64,000 nt of DNA from positions 159,603 through 223,602 of the forward strand of contig JAEURJ010000025.1 of the NCBI GenBank assembly GCA_016789305.1. Direction: 5' to 3'. This DNA comes from Anaerolineales bacterium (lineage in GTDB: Bacteria > Chloroflexota > Anaerolineae > Anaerolineales > Villigracilaceae). Below are positions 49,843 to 58,520 of this stretch, piece after piece (position 1 is the first letter of the stretch; every line of letters begins with the position of its first letter). Both the position numbers and the translations under genes were made by a program. The notes below the pieces were generated by a model that worked only from the letters and a program-made list of their open reading frames with translations, ran no database searches and was not told where the DNA came from.

Positions 49843-51813
49843 TCACCGCGAAATTGAATCGTCAACGAACACATGAATTTCCTTCGGCCCATGCACGCCA
49901 ATGGTGAGTGTCATTTCGATGTCCGCAGTGCGCGAGGGGCCGGTGATGAAGACTGCATTTTTATCTTTGACCAAATGCATTGCATCCGGCAGGGATGGAA
50001 GAATATCCTGTGATTTCAACACTGCGATATGAATTTCTGGAAGAAGCGATGCCATCAACGCACTATCCGCCTCTAGCACGGACCCGGTATCTGCCAGCCC
50101 ACAAATGGCATTCGTCACCCCGACGAGAATCTGCGGATCGGGTTCGTGTGTGAATTCGATATTTGCTTTTTGCAAAAGAGATTCATCGAGCGTATTGGGT
50201 TCAAGTAATATTTTATTAGTTCCACGCGATTGCAGGAATTGAATGATATCCTGTGTGGGAGACTGGGTTTGATAAACGTGCCCACTTAATGCAGTGAGTT
50301 CGCTGGTGAATTGTTCGGTTAGATTTGTGTCACTCTGAGGGAAACGAAGAGTCTCTTTTATAGCTGGAGATTCTTCGCTGCTTTGCAGCTCAGAATGACA
50401 TGGTTCATATTTAAATCTATCTCGAAACGTCCTGCCTGCAAACCTTGGCATATCTTTGCTATAGCCCCAGCCAGTGAATGCAGGAAGGTGCATCCATTGC
50501 GAAAAAGGGGAGAAGAGAAAACTTCCAAGCGCCGCAAATTTTTGGGAGGCCGCATACAACTTCGGGTGAGTCGCGAGGCGGGTGTAGATTTGCAATCCAA
50601 GTTTTGTGGACCAGGTTAATCCTGCTCCGCCTCTTTCTTCTTTCTTCTTTTCATCAGACGATTGACCCGCCCTTACTCTAGTCAACATCTTTGGCAGATC
50701 GATATCGACAGGGCATATCTCCTTGCACGCGCCGCAAAGCGAAGAAGCCTGTGCAAGCTGGACAAAATTTCCGCCAAGCAACCCTGGTGAAATGACCGAG
50801 CCGATCGGGCCGGGATACGGTGCGATGGAAAGATCATTGCCGATATAGGCATGTCCGCTTAACTCGCGGAAGACGGGACATGCATTTAAACATGCGCCGC
50901 ATCGAATGCAGAGTAAAGATTCTTTGAGCGGGGAATTGCGAAGGCGTGAGCGTCCATTATCCAAAATGATGATGTGCCGCTGTTGATTTTCCATTGGCTT
51001 GTGCAGCAATTGAGTGTAGACCGTGAGCTTTTGCCCCGTGGCCGAACGTGGAAGAAGTGAAAGTAATAATGCGAGATCATCAAGATTGGGCGCGATGCGT
51101 TCCATGCCCATGAGCGCGATATGAACGTGTGGAATGGTCGTGACCATGCGTCCGTTGCCTTCGTTGGTGACGATGCAGATCGCGCCCGTTTCCGCCACGC
51201 CGAAGTTGACTCCGCTGATGCCGATATCGGCGGTGAGAAAAACTGCACGCAGGATTTTTCGCGCAGTGGCGGTGAGCGTGGGAATATCTTCCGTGTAGGG
51301 AATGCCGAGCTTTTCGTGAAAGAGCTGTGCGACTTGTTCTTTCTTTAAATGCGCCGCAGGTGTGATGATGTGACTCGGCCGTTCGTGGCGCAATTGAACA
51401 ATATATTCGCCTAGGTCTGTTTCGATGACTTTGATATTTTCTTTTTCGAGAGCATGATTTAATTCGATTTCTTCAGAAATCATGCTTTTGGATTTTGCAA
51501 TTAACTTTGCCGACGTTTGACGTGCAACATTCAACGTGATCTCTATCGCCTCTGCTGCATCTTTCGCGCGATGGACAATGACACCGTTCGCTTCACTCTT
51601 TGCGATGAATTGATTTAGATATTCATCCAAATGATCGATCACATCCGCGCGGACTCGGTGCGCGCGTTGTCGTCTCTCGCGCCAGTCAGGAATCGATTCA
51701 AACGCGAGGGCACGTCCTCTCAAACGGCGCTCGGTGTTGTTGTCCAGTGCGGCTTGCAGAGCGGGATTGTTAATTGATTCACGAATTCTTTCGCGGAAGG
51801 AAGTTACAATCAT
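49843..51813 (-). CDS. LutB-LutC fusion, lactate-oxidation iron-sulfur protein
   Basis: The product has 656 residues. Residues 1-460 are LutB-like: an LUD domain, then two 4Fe-4S clusters, CIRCGACLNAC (302-312) and CGACKEIC (360-367). Residues 500-656 are a LutC-like LUD domain (VGVTNAICGLADTGSVL, FITGPSRTADIEMTLTIGVHGPKEIHVF). Together with the LutA-like gene at 52531 it would oxidise L-lactate to pyruvate. Residues 472-495 (CHSELQSSEESPAIKET and so on) are read from a dispersed repeat and have no family counterpart. It is coupled to the methyltransferase by an ATGA overlap. Confidence 0.88.
   Translation of the reverse strand: MIVTSFRERIRESINNPALQAALDNNTERRLRGRALAFESIPDWRERRQRAHRVRADVIDHLDEYLNQFIAKSEANGVIVHRAKDAAEAIEITLNVARQTSAKLIAKSKSMISEEIELNHALEKENIKVIETDLGEYIVQLRHERPSHIITPAAHLKKEQVAQLFHEKLGIPYTEDIPTLTATARKILRAVFLTADIGISGVNFGVAETGAICIVTNEGNGRMVTTIPHVHIALMGMERIAPNLDDLALLLSLLPRSATGQKLTVYTQLLHKPMENQQRHIIILDNGRSRLRNSPLKESLLCIRCGACLNACPVFRELSGHAYIGNDLSIAPYPGPIGSVISPGLLGGNFVQLAQASSLCGACKEICPVDIDLPKMLTRVRAGQSSDEKKKEERGGAGLTWSTKLGLQIYTRLATHPKLYAASQKFAALGSFLFSPFSQWMHLPAFTGWGYSKDMPRFAGRTFRDRFKYEPCHSELQSSEESPAIKETLRFPQSDTNLTEQFTSELTALSGHVYQTQSPTQDIIQFLQSRGTNKILLEPNTLDESLLQKANIEFTHEPDPQILVGVTNAICGLADTGSVLEADSALMASLLPEIHIAVLKSQDILPSLPDAMHLVKDKNAVFITGPSRTADIEMTLTIGVHGPKEIHVFVDDSISR
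50328..50400. repeat. Dispersed palindrome inside the LutB-LutC junction
   Basis: A 73-bp element with terminal inverted repeats TGTCACTCTGAG and CTCAGAATGACA (one mismatch) and inner pairs GAAGAGTCTC and GAGATTCTTC. It resembles the TGTCATTCTGAG-type repeat common in environmental genomes. It is read in frame without a stop. Confidence 0.8.
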
Positions 51814-52529
51814 TTTTTGTCCATCGGTTTTATGCCAATATATAAGCCACGCCCGTCCAGACCTTTTGGATCATGGATTACTTTTAAGCCAGTTTTTCGA
51901 AATGCTTCCAGATAATCTTTCTTATTGAACAAGCCCAATTGGTGTTGTTCCATACTGTGTTGAATCCCCTTTGATGTTCCAACCAAATATTGGAATTCAA
52001 TTATGGAAATATTACCTTTCCGCGAACTGTGGCTCATGCGGAAAATTTTTAGATCAGGCTTGTTCACTTGAAGAGTAAAGACCCGTCCGGTATGCCATTC
52101 GCTAGGCGAAAACCATGGTTCAATTAGTATTACGCCACCGGGAAGTAAATGCTGTGTAAGTGTTTTAATTGCTTTATTAAGATTGGACTTTGTTCTAACA
52201 TAACCAATGGAGCTGAACAAACAAACAATTGCGTCAAATTTCTTGTTAAGCTTGAAATCGATCATGTTGGCCTGATGAAAACGGATTTTCGGATATTTTT
52301 TACGGGCAACAGATAATATGTTTGGATCCAGATCAAGGCCTTCCACCTGGTAATGTTTTCTGAACAGACCTGCATGATGGCCGGTACCACAGCCTACATC
52401 CAGCAGCAAGGTGCCTTCAGACTTTTTATACTTTTGAATTAGCTTATGCGCCTTTCTGGCTTCGTTGGGATATTCTTTTCCCATTGAATTGTATATTTCA
52501 TCATAGTAATTCGCTGATTTGGAAAACAT
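51810..52529 (-). CDS. SAM-dependent class I methyltransferase
   Basis: A 239-residue protein with SAM motifs LLLDVGCGTGHHAGLF (motif I), VEGLDLDPNILSVA (motif II) and FDAIVCLFSSIGYV (motif IV). A late segment (EPWFSPSEWHTGRVF) is typical of the methyltransferase_25/DUF-like group. The substrate is unknown. It lies between the LutA-like and LutB-LutC genes, two bases after the first and overlapping the second by four, so it is probably co-translated. It looks AT-richer than its neighbours, suggesting insertion from elsewhere. Confidence 0.87.
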   Translation of the reverse strand: MFSKSANYYDEIYNSMGKEYPNEARKAHKLIQKYKKSEGTLLLDVGCGTGHHAGLFRKHYQVEGLDLDPNILSVARKKYPKIRFHQANMIDFKLNKKFDAIVCLFSSIGYVRTKSNLNKAIKTLTQHLLPGGVILIEPWFSPSEWHTGRVFTLQVNKPDLKIFRMSHSSRKGNISIIEFQYLVGTSKGIQHSMEQHQLGLFNKKDYLEAFRKTGLKVIHDPKGLDGRGLYIGIKPMDKK

Positions 52530-52530
52530 A

Positions 52531-53256
52531 TCACCTCTGATTTAATACTTCCGCAATATGAACAACCCGTTGACTTTTCTTCTGTCGATTTAATCCACCC
52601 GCGATGTGCATGAGACATCCCGCGTCGGTGACCACGAGAGTCGGTGATTGGGTCATTTCCAAATTGCTGATTTTTCGCTTCAGCCATTCGGCAGATAATT
52701 CGGGGTGCTCCACAGACATGATGCCCCCGAAGCCGCAGCATTCTTCTGCATGAGGCAAATCAACCAACGTTGCACCTTTTACGTTTTGAAGCAGAGTTCG
52801 CGGTTGTTTGTCCACGTTGAGTCCGCGCAGGGTGTGGCAGGATGGATGATAGGTGAGTGGACCGTCCCAAGTTGCGCCGACGTCGGTAACGCCGAGTTTG
52901 TCCACGAGATATTCGGTGAATTCAAATACTCGTTCAGAAATGGCTTTGGCACGCGGAAGCCAAACCGAATCGCCTTCAAATAATTCCAAATAATTATGTC
53001 TGAAATGATGAGCGCATGAACCCGAAGGCGTGACAATGTCCCCTTTATTGTTTTCAAAAACTTTGATCGTGTGTTCTGCAATCGCGCGTGCGTCTTTTCT
53101 AAGGCCTGCGTTAAATTGCGGTTGTCCGCAGCAGGTTTGTTCGCGTGCGAGGTCCACGCGGATGCCGAGGCGATGGAAAATGTCAACGACGGCTTCACCA
53201 GTTTGCGGGAAGAATGAATCGGTCAGGCAGGTGATGAAGAGCTGAACTTGGGTCAT
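52531..53256 (-). CDS. LutA-like cysteine-rich iron-sulfur oxidoreductase
   Basis: A 241-residue protein with two cysteine-rich CCG domains: VQLFITCLTDSFFPQTGEAVV, REQTCCGQPQFNAGLR, PSGSCAHHFRHNY, LTYHPSCHTLRGL and HAEECCGFGGIMSVEHPELS. This is the LutA/GlpC-like subunit that carries electrons in L-lactate oxidation. It is the first gene of the lut-like operon. Divergent from glycogen phosphorylase. Confidence 0.9.
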   Translation of the reverse strand: MTQVQLFITCLTDSFFPQTGEAVVDIFHRLGIRVDLAREQTCCGQPQFNAGLRKDARAIAEHTIKVFENNKGDIVTPSGSCAHHFRHNYLELFEGDSVWLPRAKAISERVFEFTEYLVDKLGVTDVGATWDGPLTYHPSCHTLRGLNVDKQPRTLLQNVKGATLVDLPHAEECCGFGGIMSVEHPELSAEWLKRKISNLEMTQSPTLVVTDAGCLMHIAGGLNRQKKSQRVVHIAEVLNQR

Positions 53257-53363
53257 GAATCCATTTTAATCCCAATATTGTTTAAATACTTTGTTGAGTC
53301 GTTATACAAACTTTCATAACTAAAAATACTGATTCCCTGTTTTTACGGTATCATTCGCCCGCT

Positions 53364-55496
53364 ATGGAATTCTTATCATCCCCCTCCCAAAAATTTGACT
53401 TGCCGAAACGCCTTGCGCGCCTCGGTGAATTAGCGTTCAACCTGTGGTGGACCTGGCAGCCGGAAGCAGCACGTCTCTTTGGCCGCCTTGATTACGACTT
53501 GTGGGAACGCCTTGGCCACAACCCGATCCGTTTATTAAATGAAATCGGACGCGCGCGCTTGAATCAGGCGGCGAAGGACACTGAATATCTTGCATTGTAT
53601 GATGCGCTCTTTGAGAAATTCGATTCTTATTTCAAAAAGGAATCGTGGTCACAAAAGGCTCATCCTGAATTGAAAAATCCCATTGCATATTTTTCGATGG
53701 AATTCGGTTTGCACGAAACCCTGCCGATTTATTCCGGCGGCCTTGGCGTGCTGGCCGGCGATCATTTAAAAGAATCTTCCGACCTGGGCCTGCCTTTGAT
53801 CGCGGTTGGCTTCATGTATGGTCAGGGATATTTTTCACAGCATATCAGCGAAGATGGCTGGCAGGAAGCGATCAACAACCCGCTGGTCTTTGAGCATCTG
53901 CCGGTTTCGCGCGTTGTAAAAGATAACAAGCCTGTTACGGTCGAGATCAAGTTCCCGGATCGCAGTGTCACTGTCCAGGTTTGGGAGGTTCGTGTCGGCC
54001 GAGTGCCTTTGTACCTGCTCGACTCGAACGTGGAAGGCAATTCAGATTACGACCGATTATTAACTGCCCGTCTGTATTGGTCTGACCTTGACCGCCGTGT
54101 GATGCAGGAAGTTCTGCTGGGAATTGGCGGTGTGCGAGTCCTGCGTGCATTGGGATACTCACCCGATGTGTGGCATATGAATGAAGGTCACGCTTCTTTC
54201 TTGACCCTGGAGCGGGCACGTGAACTTGTGGCATCCGGCCTCACTTTTGCACAAGCAGCCGAACAGAATCGCAAACAAAATGTATTCACCACGCATACAC
54301 CGGTCCCGGCCGGGAATGACGAATTCCCGCTTTGGCTCGTGGATAAATACCTGGCCAATTACTGGCCCGAGCTTGGGTTGACTCGCGAAGAGTTTGTTGC
54401 AGTTGCCGCTCATCAGCAGGCGCATGGCGAAACGTATTCCATGCCGATCCTCGCGTTGAAATTGTCCGGCGGCAGCAACGGTGTTTCGGAATTGCATGGC
54501 GAAGTCTCCCGTGATATGTGGAAATTCCTCTGGGCCGATCGCGATGTGAAGGATGTGCCCATTGATCATGTAACCAATGGAGTCCACACTGCCAATTGGA
54601 TGGCCCGCCGATTAAATAATCTGCTTGAAAAATTTCTCGGCAAGGATTGGTACGACCATCTTGATGAGCCCGAGTTGATGAAGAAATTGGATTCGATTCC
54701 TGACCCGGAATTGTGGGGTGTGCGCCAGCATCTCAAACGCAAACTCGCCTTCTATTTGAGGGAACGTGTTCGTGACCGATGGGCAGATGGCGGATTCCAT
54801 CCCGTGCAGGTGGTGGCGTCCGGCGTGTTGATCAATCCCTATGCTCTGACCATCGGTTTTGCCCGCCGCTTTGCAACCTACAAGCGTGCCAACCTCATCC
54901 TATCTGATGTGGACCGCCTGCTCGACATCATCAACCGCCCGAACATGCCCGTGCAGATCATCTTTGCCGGCAAGGCTCATCCTGCGGATGAGCCCGGTAA
55001 GCAGTTGATCCAGAAAGTTTATCGGACCGTGAAGAAAGCGGAAACCGGCGGACGCCTTGTCTTCCTTGAAGATTACGATATGAACCTCGCCCGCTACCTT
55101 GTGCAGGGTGTGGACGTGTGGATGAACACCCCGCGCCGTCCCTATGAAGCCAGCGGTACCTCGGGCATGAAGGCCGCGATTAACGGTGTGCTTAATTTCT
55201 CCGTGCTCGATGGCTGGTGGCGCGAAGCCTACAATGGCACCAATGGCTGGTCCATCGGCGTGGACCAGGAATACGAGTCAAATGAAATTCAGGATTCAGC
55301 CGATGCCGAAGATCTATATCACACGCTCGAACATGAGATCATCCCAATGTTCTACAACCGCGATCCGAAGGAAATCTCTCATGAATGGATTGCGCGCATG
55401 AAGGATACGATGAAGACCTCCATCCCGCAATTCTCCACACGCCGCATGGTCAAGCAATACGTTGAAAAGTTCTACGCGCCTGCGGTGAAGAAATAA
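53364..55496 (+). CDS. glgP: Alpha-glucan (glycogen) phosphorylase
   Basis: A 710-residue GT35 phosphorylase of the DUF3417-containing type: LARLGELAFNLWWTWQPEAAR at the start, FSMEFGLHETLPIYSGGLGVLAGDHLKE, MNEGHASFLTLERA, HVTNGVHTANWMA and the PLP site YEASGTSGMKAAINGVLN with the cofactor Lys. It releases glucose 1-phosphate from glycogen or maltodextrin. It is shorter than the classical 800-residue family, normal for this branch. Followed by a rhodanese gene after 48 bases. Confidence 0.95.
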   Translation: MEFLSSPSQKFDLPKRLARLGELAFNLWWTWQPEAARLFGRLDYDLWERLGHNPIRLLNEIGRARLNQAAKDTEYLALYDALFEKFDSYFKKESWSQKAHPELKNPIAYFSMEFGLHETLPIYSGGLGVLAGDHLKESSDLGLPLIAVGFMYGQGYFSQHISEDGWQEAINNPLVFEHLPVSRVVKDNKPVTVEIKFPDRSVTVQVWEVRVGRVPLYLLDSNVEGNSDYDRLLTARLYWSDLDRRVMQEVLLGIGGVRVLRALGYSPDVWHMNEGHASFLTLERARELVASGLTFAQAAEQNRKQNVFTTHTPVPAGNDEFPLWLVDKYLANYWPELGLTREEFVAVAAHQQAHGETYSMPILALKLSGGSNGVSELHGEVSRDMWKFLWADRDVKDVPIDHVTNGVHTANWMARRLNNLLEKFLGKDWYDHLDEPELMKKLDSIPDPELWGVRQHLKRKLAFYLRERVRDRWADGGFHPVQVVASGVLINPYALTIGFARRFATYKRANLILSDVDRLLDIINRPNMPVQIIFAGKAHPADEPGKQLIQKVYRTVKKAETGGRLVFLEDYDMNLARYLVQGVDVWMNTPRRPYEASGTSGMKAAINGVLNFSVLDGWWREAYNGTNGWSIGVDQEYESNEIQDSADAEDLYHTLEHEIIPMFYNRDPKEISHEWIARMKDTMKTSIPQFSTRRMVKQYVEKFYAPAVKK

Positions 55497-55544
55497 AGAT
55501 TTCTTCGTAGCGGCGGGATCGCCCCCGCGAAAGATAGGAATACA

Positions 55545-55889
55545 ATGTTCCCTGAAATTACAGTTACTGAGTTGAGCGAGAAACTCAAATCCGATGAAAA
55601 GTTTGTTTTGTTGGATGTGCGTGAACTGGATGAACTGGCTTTGGTGAAGATCACCGATCCGCGCATGGAAAACACGCCGATGAGTGGACTGGCCAGCAAA
55701 GGTCTCGACGCGCTTTCGGAGGCTGTCCGCGCGCAGGAAATGCCGGTGTATGTGCTGTGCCACCATGGCAGTCGCAGCATGCAGGTGACCGGCTGGCTGC
55801 TTCAGCAGGGATATAAGAATGTGATCAATGTTTCCGGTGGGATCGATGCCTATGCCCGGAAAGTGGACCCTTCCATTGGATTTTATTAA
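55545..55889 (+). CDS. Rhodanese-domain protein
   Basis: A 114-residue single rhodanese domain. It starts ITVTELSEKLKSDEKFVLLDVREL and has the active-site Cys72 in LCHHGSRSMQVTGWL. GYKNVINVSGGIDAYA is the final conserved block. It binds sulfur as a persulfide and passes it on. No adjacent sulfur gene shows its partner. Probably cotranscribed with glgP. Confidence 0.9.
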   Translation: MFPEITVTELSEKLKSDEKFVLLDVRELDELALVKITDPRMENTPMSGLASKGLDALSEAVRAQEMPVYVLCHHGSRSMQVTGWLLQQGYKNVINVSGGIDAYARKVDPSIGFY

Positions 55890-55890
55890 A

Positions 55891-55927
55891 AAAATAGAGC
55901 GCGCCGAAAGGCACGCTCTATTTTTTT
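55891..55927. terminator. Bidirectional terminator after the rhodanese gene
   Basis: AAAATAGAGCGCGCC, loop GAAA, GGCACGCTCTATTTT (one mismatch) with T-tract. It lies between convergent genes. Confidence 0.9.
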
Positions 55928-55941
55928 CATTTCATTTCATT

Positions 55942-57069
55942 TTATTTTTCGAATACAAATTGACCGTTCTTGTAGAACAGCTCGCCGTCCACAAGGATCT
56001 CCGAATCGGTGCGCAAGTCGCAGATCATGTCCCAGTGGATGGCACTCTTATTTTTTGAACCAGTTTCCGGGTAGCCCGCACCGAGTGCCATGTGGAAGGA
56101 ACCGCCGATCTTTTCGTCAAAGAGAATGTTGCCGGTAAATTTTTGGATGTCAAAGTTCGTTCCAATCGCAAACTCGCCGACGAAGCGGGAGTTAGCATCC
56201 GTATCGATCGTCTTGAGTAAATATTCTTCGTTCTTGCTGGCGGTGGCTTTGGAAACGCGTCCATTGGAGAAGGTCAACTCCGCTCCTTCCACACTGACGC
56301 CTCCATAATTCGCGGGGTAGGTGTATCTCACCCAGCCGTTCAATGAATCTTCGACAGGGCCGGTATAAATTTCACCATCAGGCATATTGAATGTGCCGTA
56401 CGAATTCATGAAAGTGCGGTCCTTGACCGAGAGAGTTAAGTCTACGTTAGGCCCGCGCAAAATGACCTGACTCTTGCCTTTCATAAAATCAACCGCAGAT
56501 TGTTGCTTGGTCTCGACACTTTTCCAGAAGGCGACCGGGTCAGCTTCATTTGCATGAACTGCGTCGAATACGAAATCTTCGTATTCTTTTAAACTCATGT
56601 TAGCATCCTGGGCATACCCATCGGTCGGATACAGAGTTGTCACCCATTTGAACTCGCCTGCGCCGCCGCGGCGGAATTGTGCTTCGGTGATCGTGCTCAG
56701 TGCTTTTGAATGTCGTGTGGACTTTTGCGGGTCGGAGTTGGTCTGTCCGCGGGTGTTGGTGGCAGAGTGAATGCGGATGCGGCTCTCGAATTGTTCGTAC
56801 GCCAGCTTGTAAAACGTGGGTACGAAATCCAATTGCGCATCGGTCTTGGCGTAGGTCAGAAACATCTCATCCTGGCTGAACGGCATGGTGCCGGGGATGG
56901 CCATCATCAAATGCGGGTGGCCGCCCTTTTCCAGAATTTGAATATACAGTTCGCGAAGCAGCGGTTCGGCTGCAGTGGTTCCTTCCAACAAAACACGATC
57001 CCCCGGCACAATTCGGGCGGAATGTTCCACCAGAACCTTTGCATATTTTTGAACACGGATATCAGACAC
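55942..57069 (-). CDS. M29-family metallo-aminopeptidase
   Basis: A 375-residue leucyl aminopeptidase of the thermophilic M29 family: VRVQKYAKVLVEHSARIVPGD-like start, then LRGPNVDLTLSVKDRTF. The metal ligands are FVGEFAIGTN (Glu), SFHMALGAGYPETG (His and Tyr) and AIHWDMICDL (His and Asp). It removes N-terminal residues from peptides in the cytosol. No signal peptide. It is divergent from the Rieske oxygenase gene. Confidence 0.93.
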   Translation of the reverse strand: MSDIRVQKYAKVLVEHSARIVPGDRVLLEGTTAAEPLLRELYIQILEKGGHPHLMMAIPGTMPFSQDEMFLTYAKTDAQLDFVPTFYKLAYEQFESRIRIHSATNTRGQTNSDPQKSTRHSKALSTITEAQFRRGGAGEFKWVTTLYPTDGYAQDANMSLKEYEDFVFDAVHANEADPVAFWKSVETKQQSAVDFMKGKSQVILRGPNVDLTLSVKDRTFMNSYGTFNMPDGEIYTGPVEDSLNGWVRYTYPANYGGVSVEGAELTFSNGRVSKATASKNEEYLLKTIDTDANSRFVGEFAIGTNFDIQKFTGNILFDEKIGGSFHMALGAGYPETGSKNKSAIHWDMICDLRTDSEILVDGELFYKNGQFVFEK

Positions 57070-57189
57070 TGCCCAACTCCTGTTAATTGAATGTGATTTT
57101 TTTGGATTATACCCTTCACGGCCAAAAAGTGCATTTGACCATCCGTATTCTCGGCTAAAATTGAATCACGCTGATTGAAAAGGAGATAT

Positions 57190-58278
57190 ATGGAAACCCG
57201 CTTCACACTCGACCCGAAACTTGCCACTGCTCTTACGCCGCCAGCCAGCTGGTACACCGACCCTGCGATGATGGAGATCGAAAAACAAAAGGTATTTCGC
57301 TCCACATGGCAATATGCGGCATCATTGGATTTATTGCGTCTGCCCGGAAATTACGCTGCCGTGGAAGTGATTGGCATGCCGGTCATTCTCACTCGTGGAC
57401 AGGATGGCACGCTGCGTGCCTTTCATAATGTCTGCCGTCATCGTGGGGGAGTAGTGGCTCACGGATGTGGAAACCGCAAGTCATTGCAGTGCCAGTATCA
57501 CGGCTGGTTGTATGGATTGGATGGCAAACTCAAGAACACGCCCGAATTCGATGGCGTGGAAAATTTCAACAAGGATGATTTTGGATTAATTCCGATCCGT
57601 GTGGAAACCTGGGGTATGTTCGCTTTCGTCAACTTTGACAACTCCGCGCCGCCGCTGCTCGAAGTGCTTGGCAAAATCCCCGAAGAAACCGCGGACCTGA
57701 ACTTCAACGAACTGCGCAAGGTGGAACGGCGCGATTATGTGATCAATGCCAACTGGAAGATCTACATCGATAATTATCTTGAGGGATATCACATCCCAAT
57801 TGCCCATCCTGGCTTGTTCAAAGAAGTGGATTACGATAAATATCGCGTGGATACGTTTCGTTACTATTCCTCGCAATATGCGCCGATCCGTCCGATCCGC
57901 TCGGAAGATTCCGCAGGCCGCATCTTCACCGAGCTAAAAGGCGACGAGCAGGCGCATTATTATTGGATCTTCCCGAATTTCATGGTCAACACCTATCCTG
58001 GCAATGTGCAGATCAACATCATCGTTCCGCTCAGCCACGATAAAACGCTGACCATCTTCGAATGGTATTTTGCCGATCCCGGCACGCCCGAAGCATGGAA
58101 CAATTTACAGGATGGCATTGCATTCAGCGATAATGTCCAAAAGGAAGATATTCAACTGTGCGAAGATGTGCAGCGCAATTTGCAAACGGGTGTCTATCGC
58201 CAGGGACGGTATTCTGTCAAACGCGAGAACGGTGTGCACCACTTCCATGGGTTGCTGAGCGAATTCTTAAATCGATAA
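57190..58278 (+). CDS. Rieske-type aromatic-ring oxygenase, large subunit
   Basis: A 362-residue protein. Rieske 2Fe-2S ligands are Cys82 and His84 (NVCRHRGG) and Cys101 and His104 (CQYHGW). The catalytic-domain mononuclear iron site is DNYLEGYHIPIAHPG (His, His) with a later Asp. Such oxygenases insert oxygen using electrons from a reductase. Substrates range from aromatics to choline-like compounds; relatives include glycine-betaine and carnitine oxygenases. No reductase gene is adjacent. AAGGAG lies before the ATG at 57190. Confidence 0.92.
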   Translation: METRFTLDPKLATALTPPASWYTDPAMMEIEKQKVFRSTWQYAASLDLLRLPGNYAAVEVIGMPVILTRGQDGTLRAFHNVCRHRGGVVAHGCGNRKSLQCQYHGWLYGLDGKLKNTPEFDGVENFNKDDFGLIPIRVETWGMFAFVNFDNSAPPLLEVLGKIPEETADLNFNELRKVERRDYVINANWKIYIDNYLEGYHIPIAHPGLFKEVDYDKYRVDTFRYYSSQYAPIRPIRSEDSAGRIFTELKGDEQAHYYWIFPNFMVNTYPGNVQINIIVPLSHDKTLTIFEWYFADPGTPEAWNNLQDGIAFSDNVQKEDIQLCEDVQRNLQTGVYRQGRYSVKRENGVHHFHGLLSEFLNR

Positions 58279-58292
58279 TGCCTCAGGGAAAA

Positions 58293-58321
58293 CGAAGCTG
58301 CCTCACATGTGGGTGGCTTCG
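58293..58321 (+). terminator. Hairpin after the Rieske gene
   Basis: A 10-bp stem with two wobble pairs (CGAAGCTGCC with GGTGGCTTCG) and a nine-base loop, 14 bases after the stop. No strong T-tract. Confidence 0.45.
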
Positions 58322-58520
58322 TCACCTAAGGAGTAGTAACTTAGGTCATGCAGTTGTGGATCGGATTCCGATTTGCGTTATACTTTCTTGTAAAATAAAT
58401 CCACCTATGTAAAAACTTTAGGCTATTCATAGAATCTTTGCCGGCAAATAATGTTATATACTTTTTTGAAGGTATGGGAAGTATAGGCGCACTCCAACTG
58501 ACAAAAAATTTCTGGAAAAC

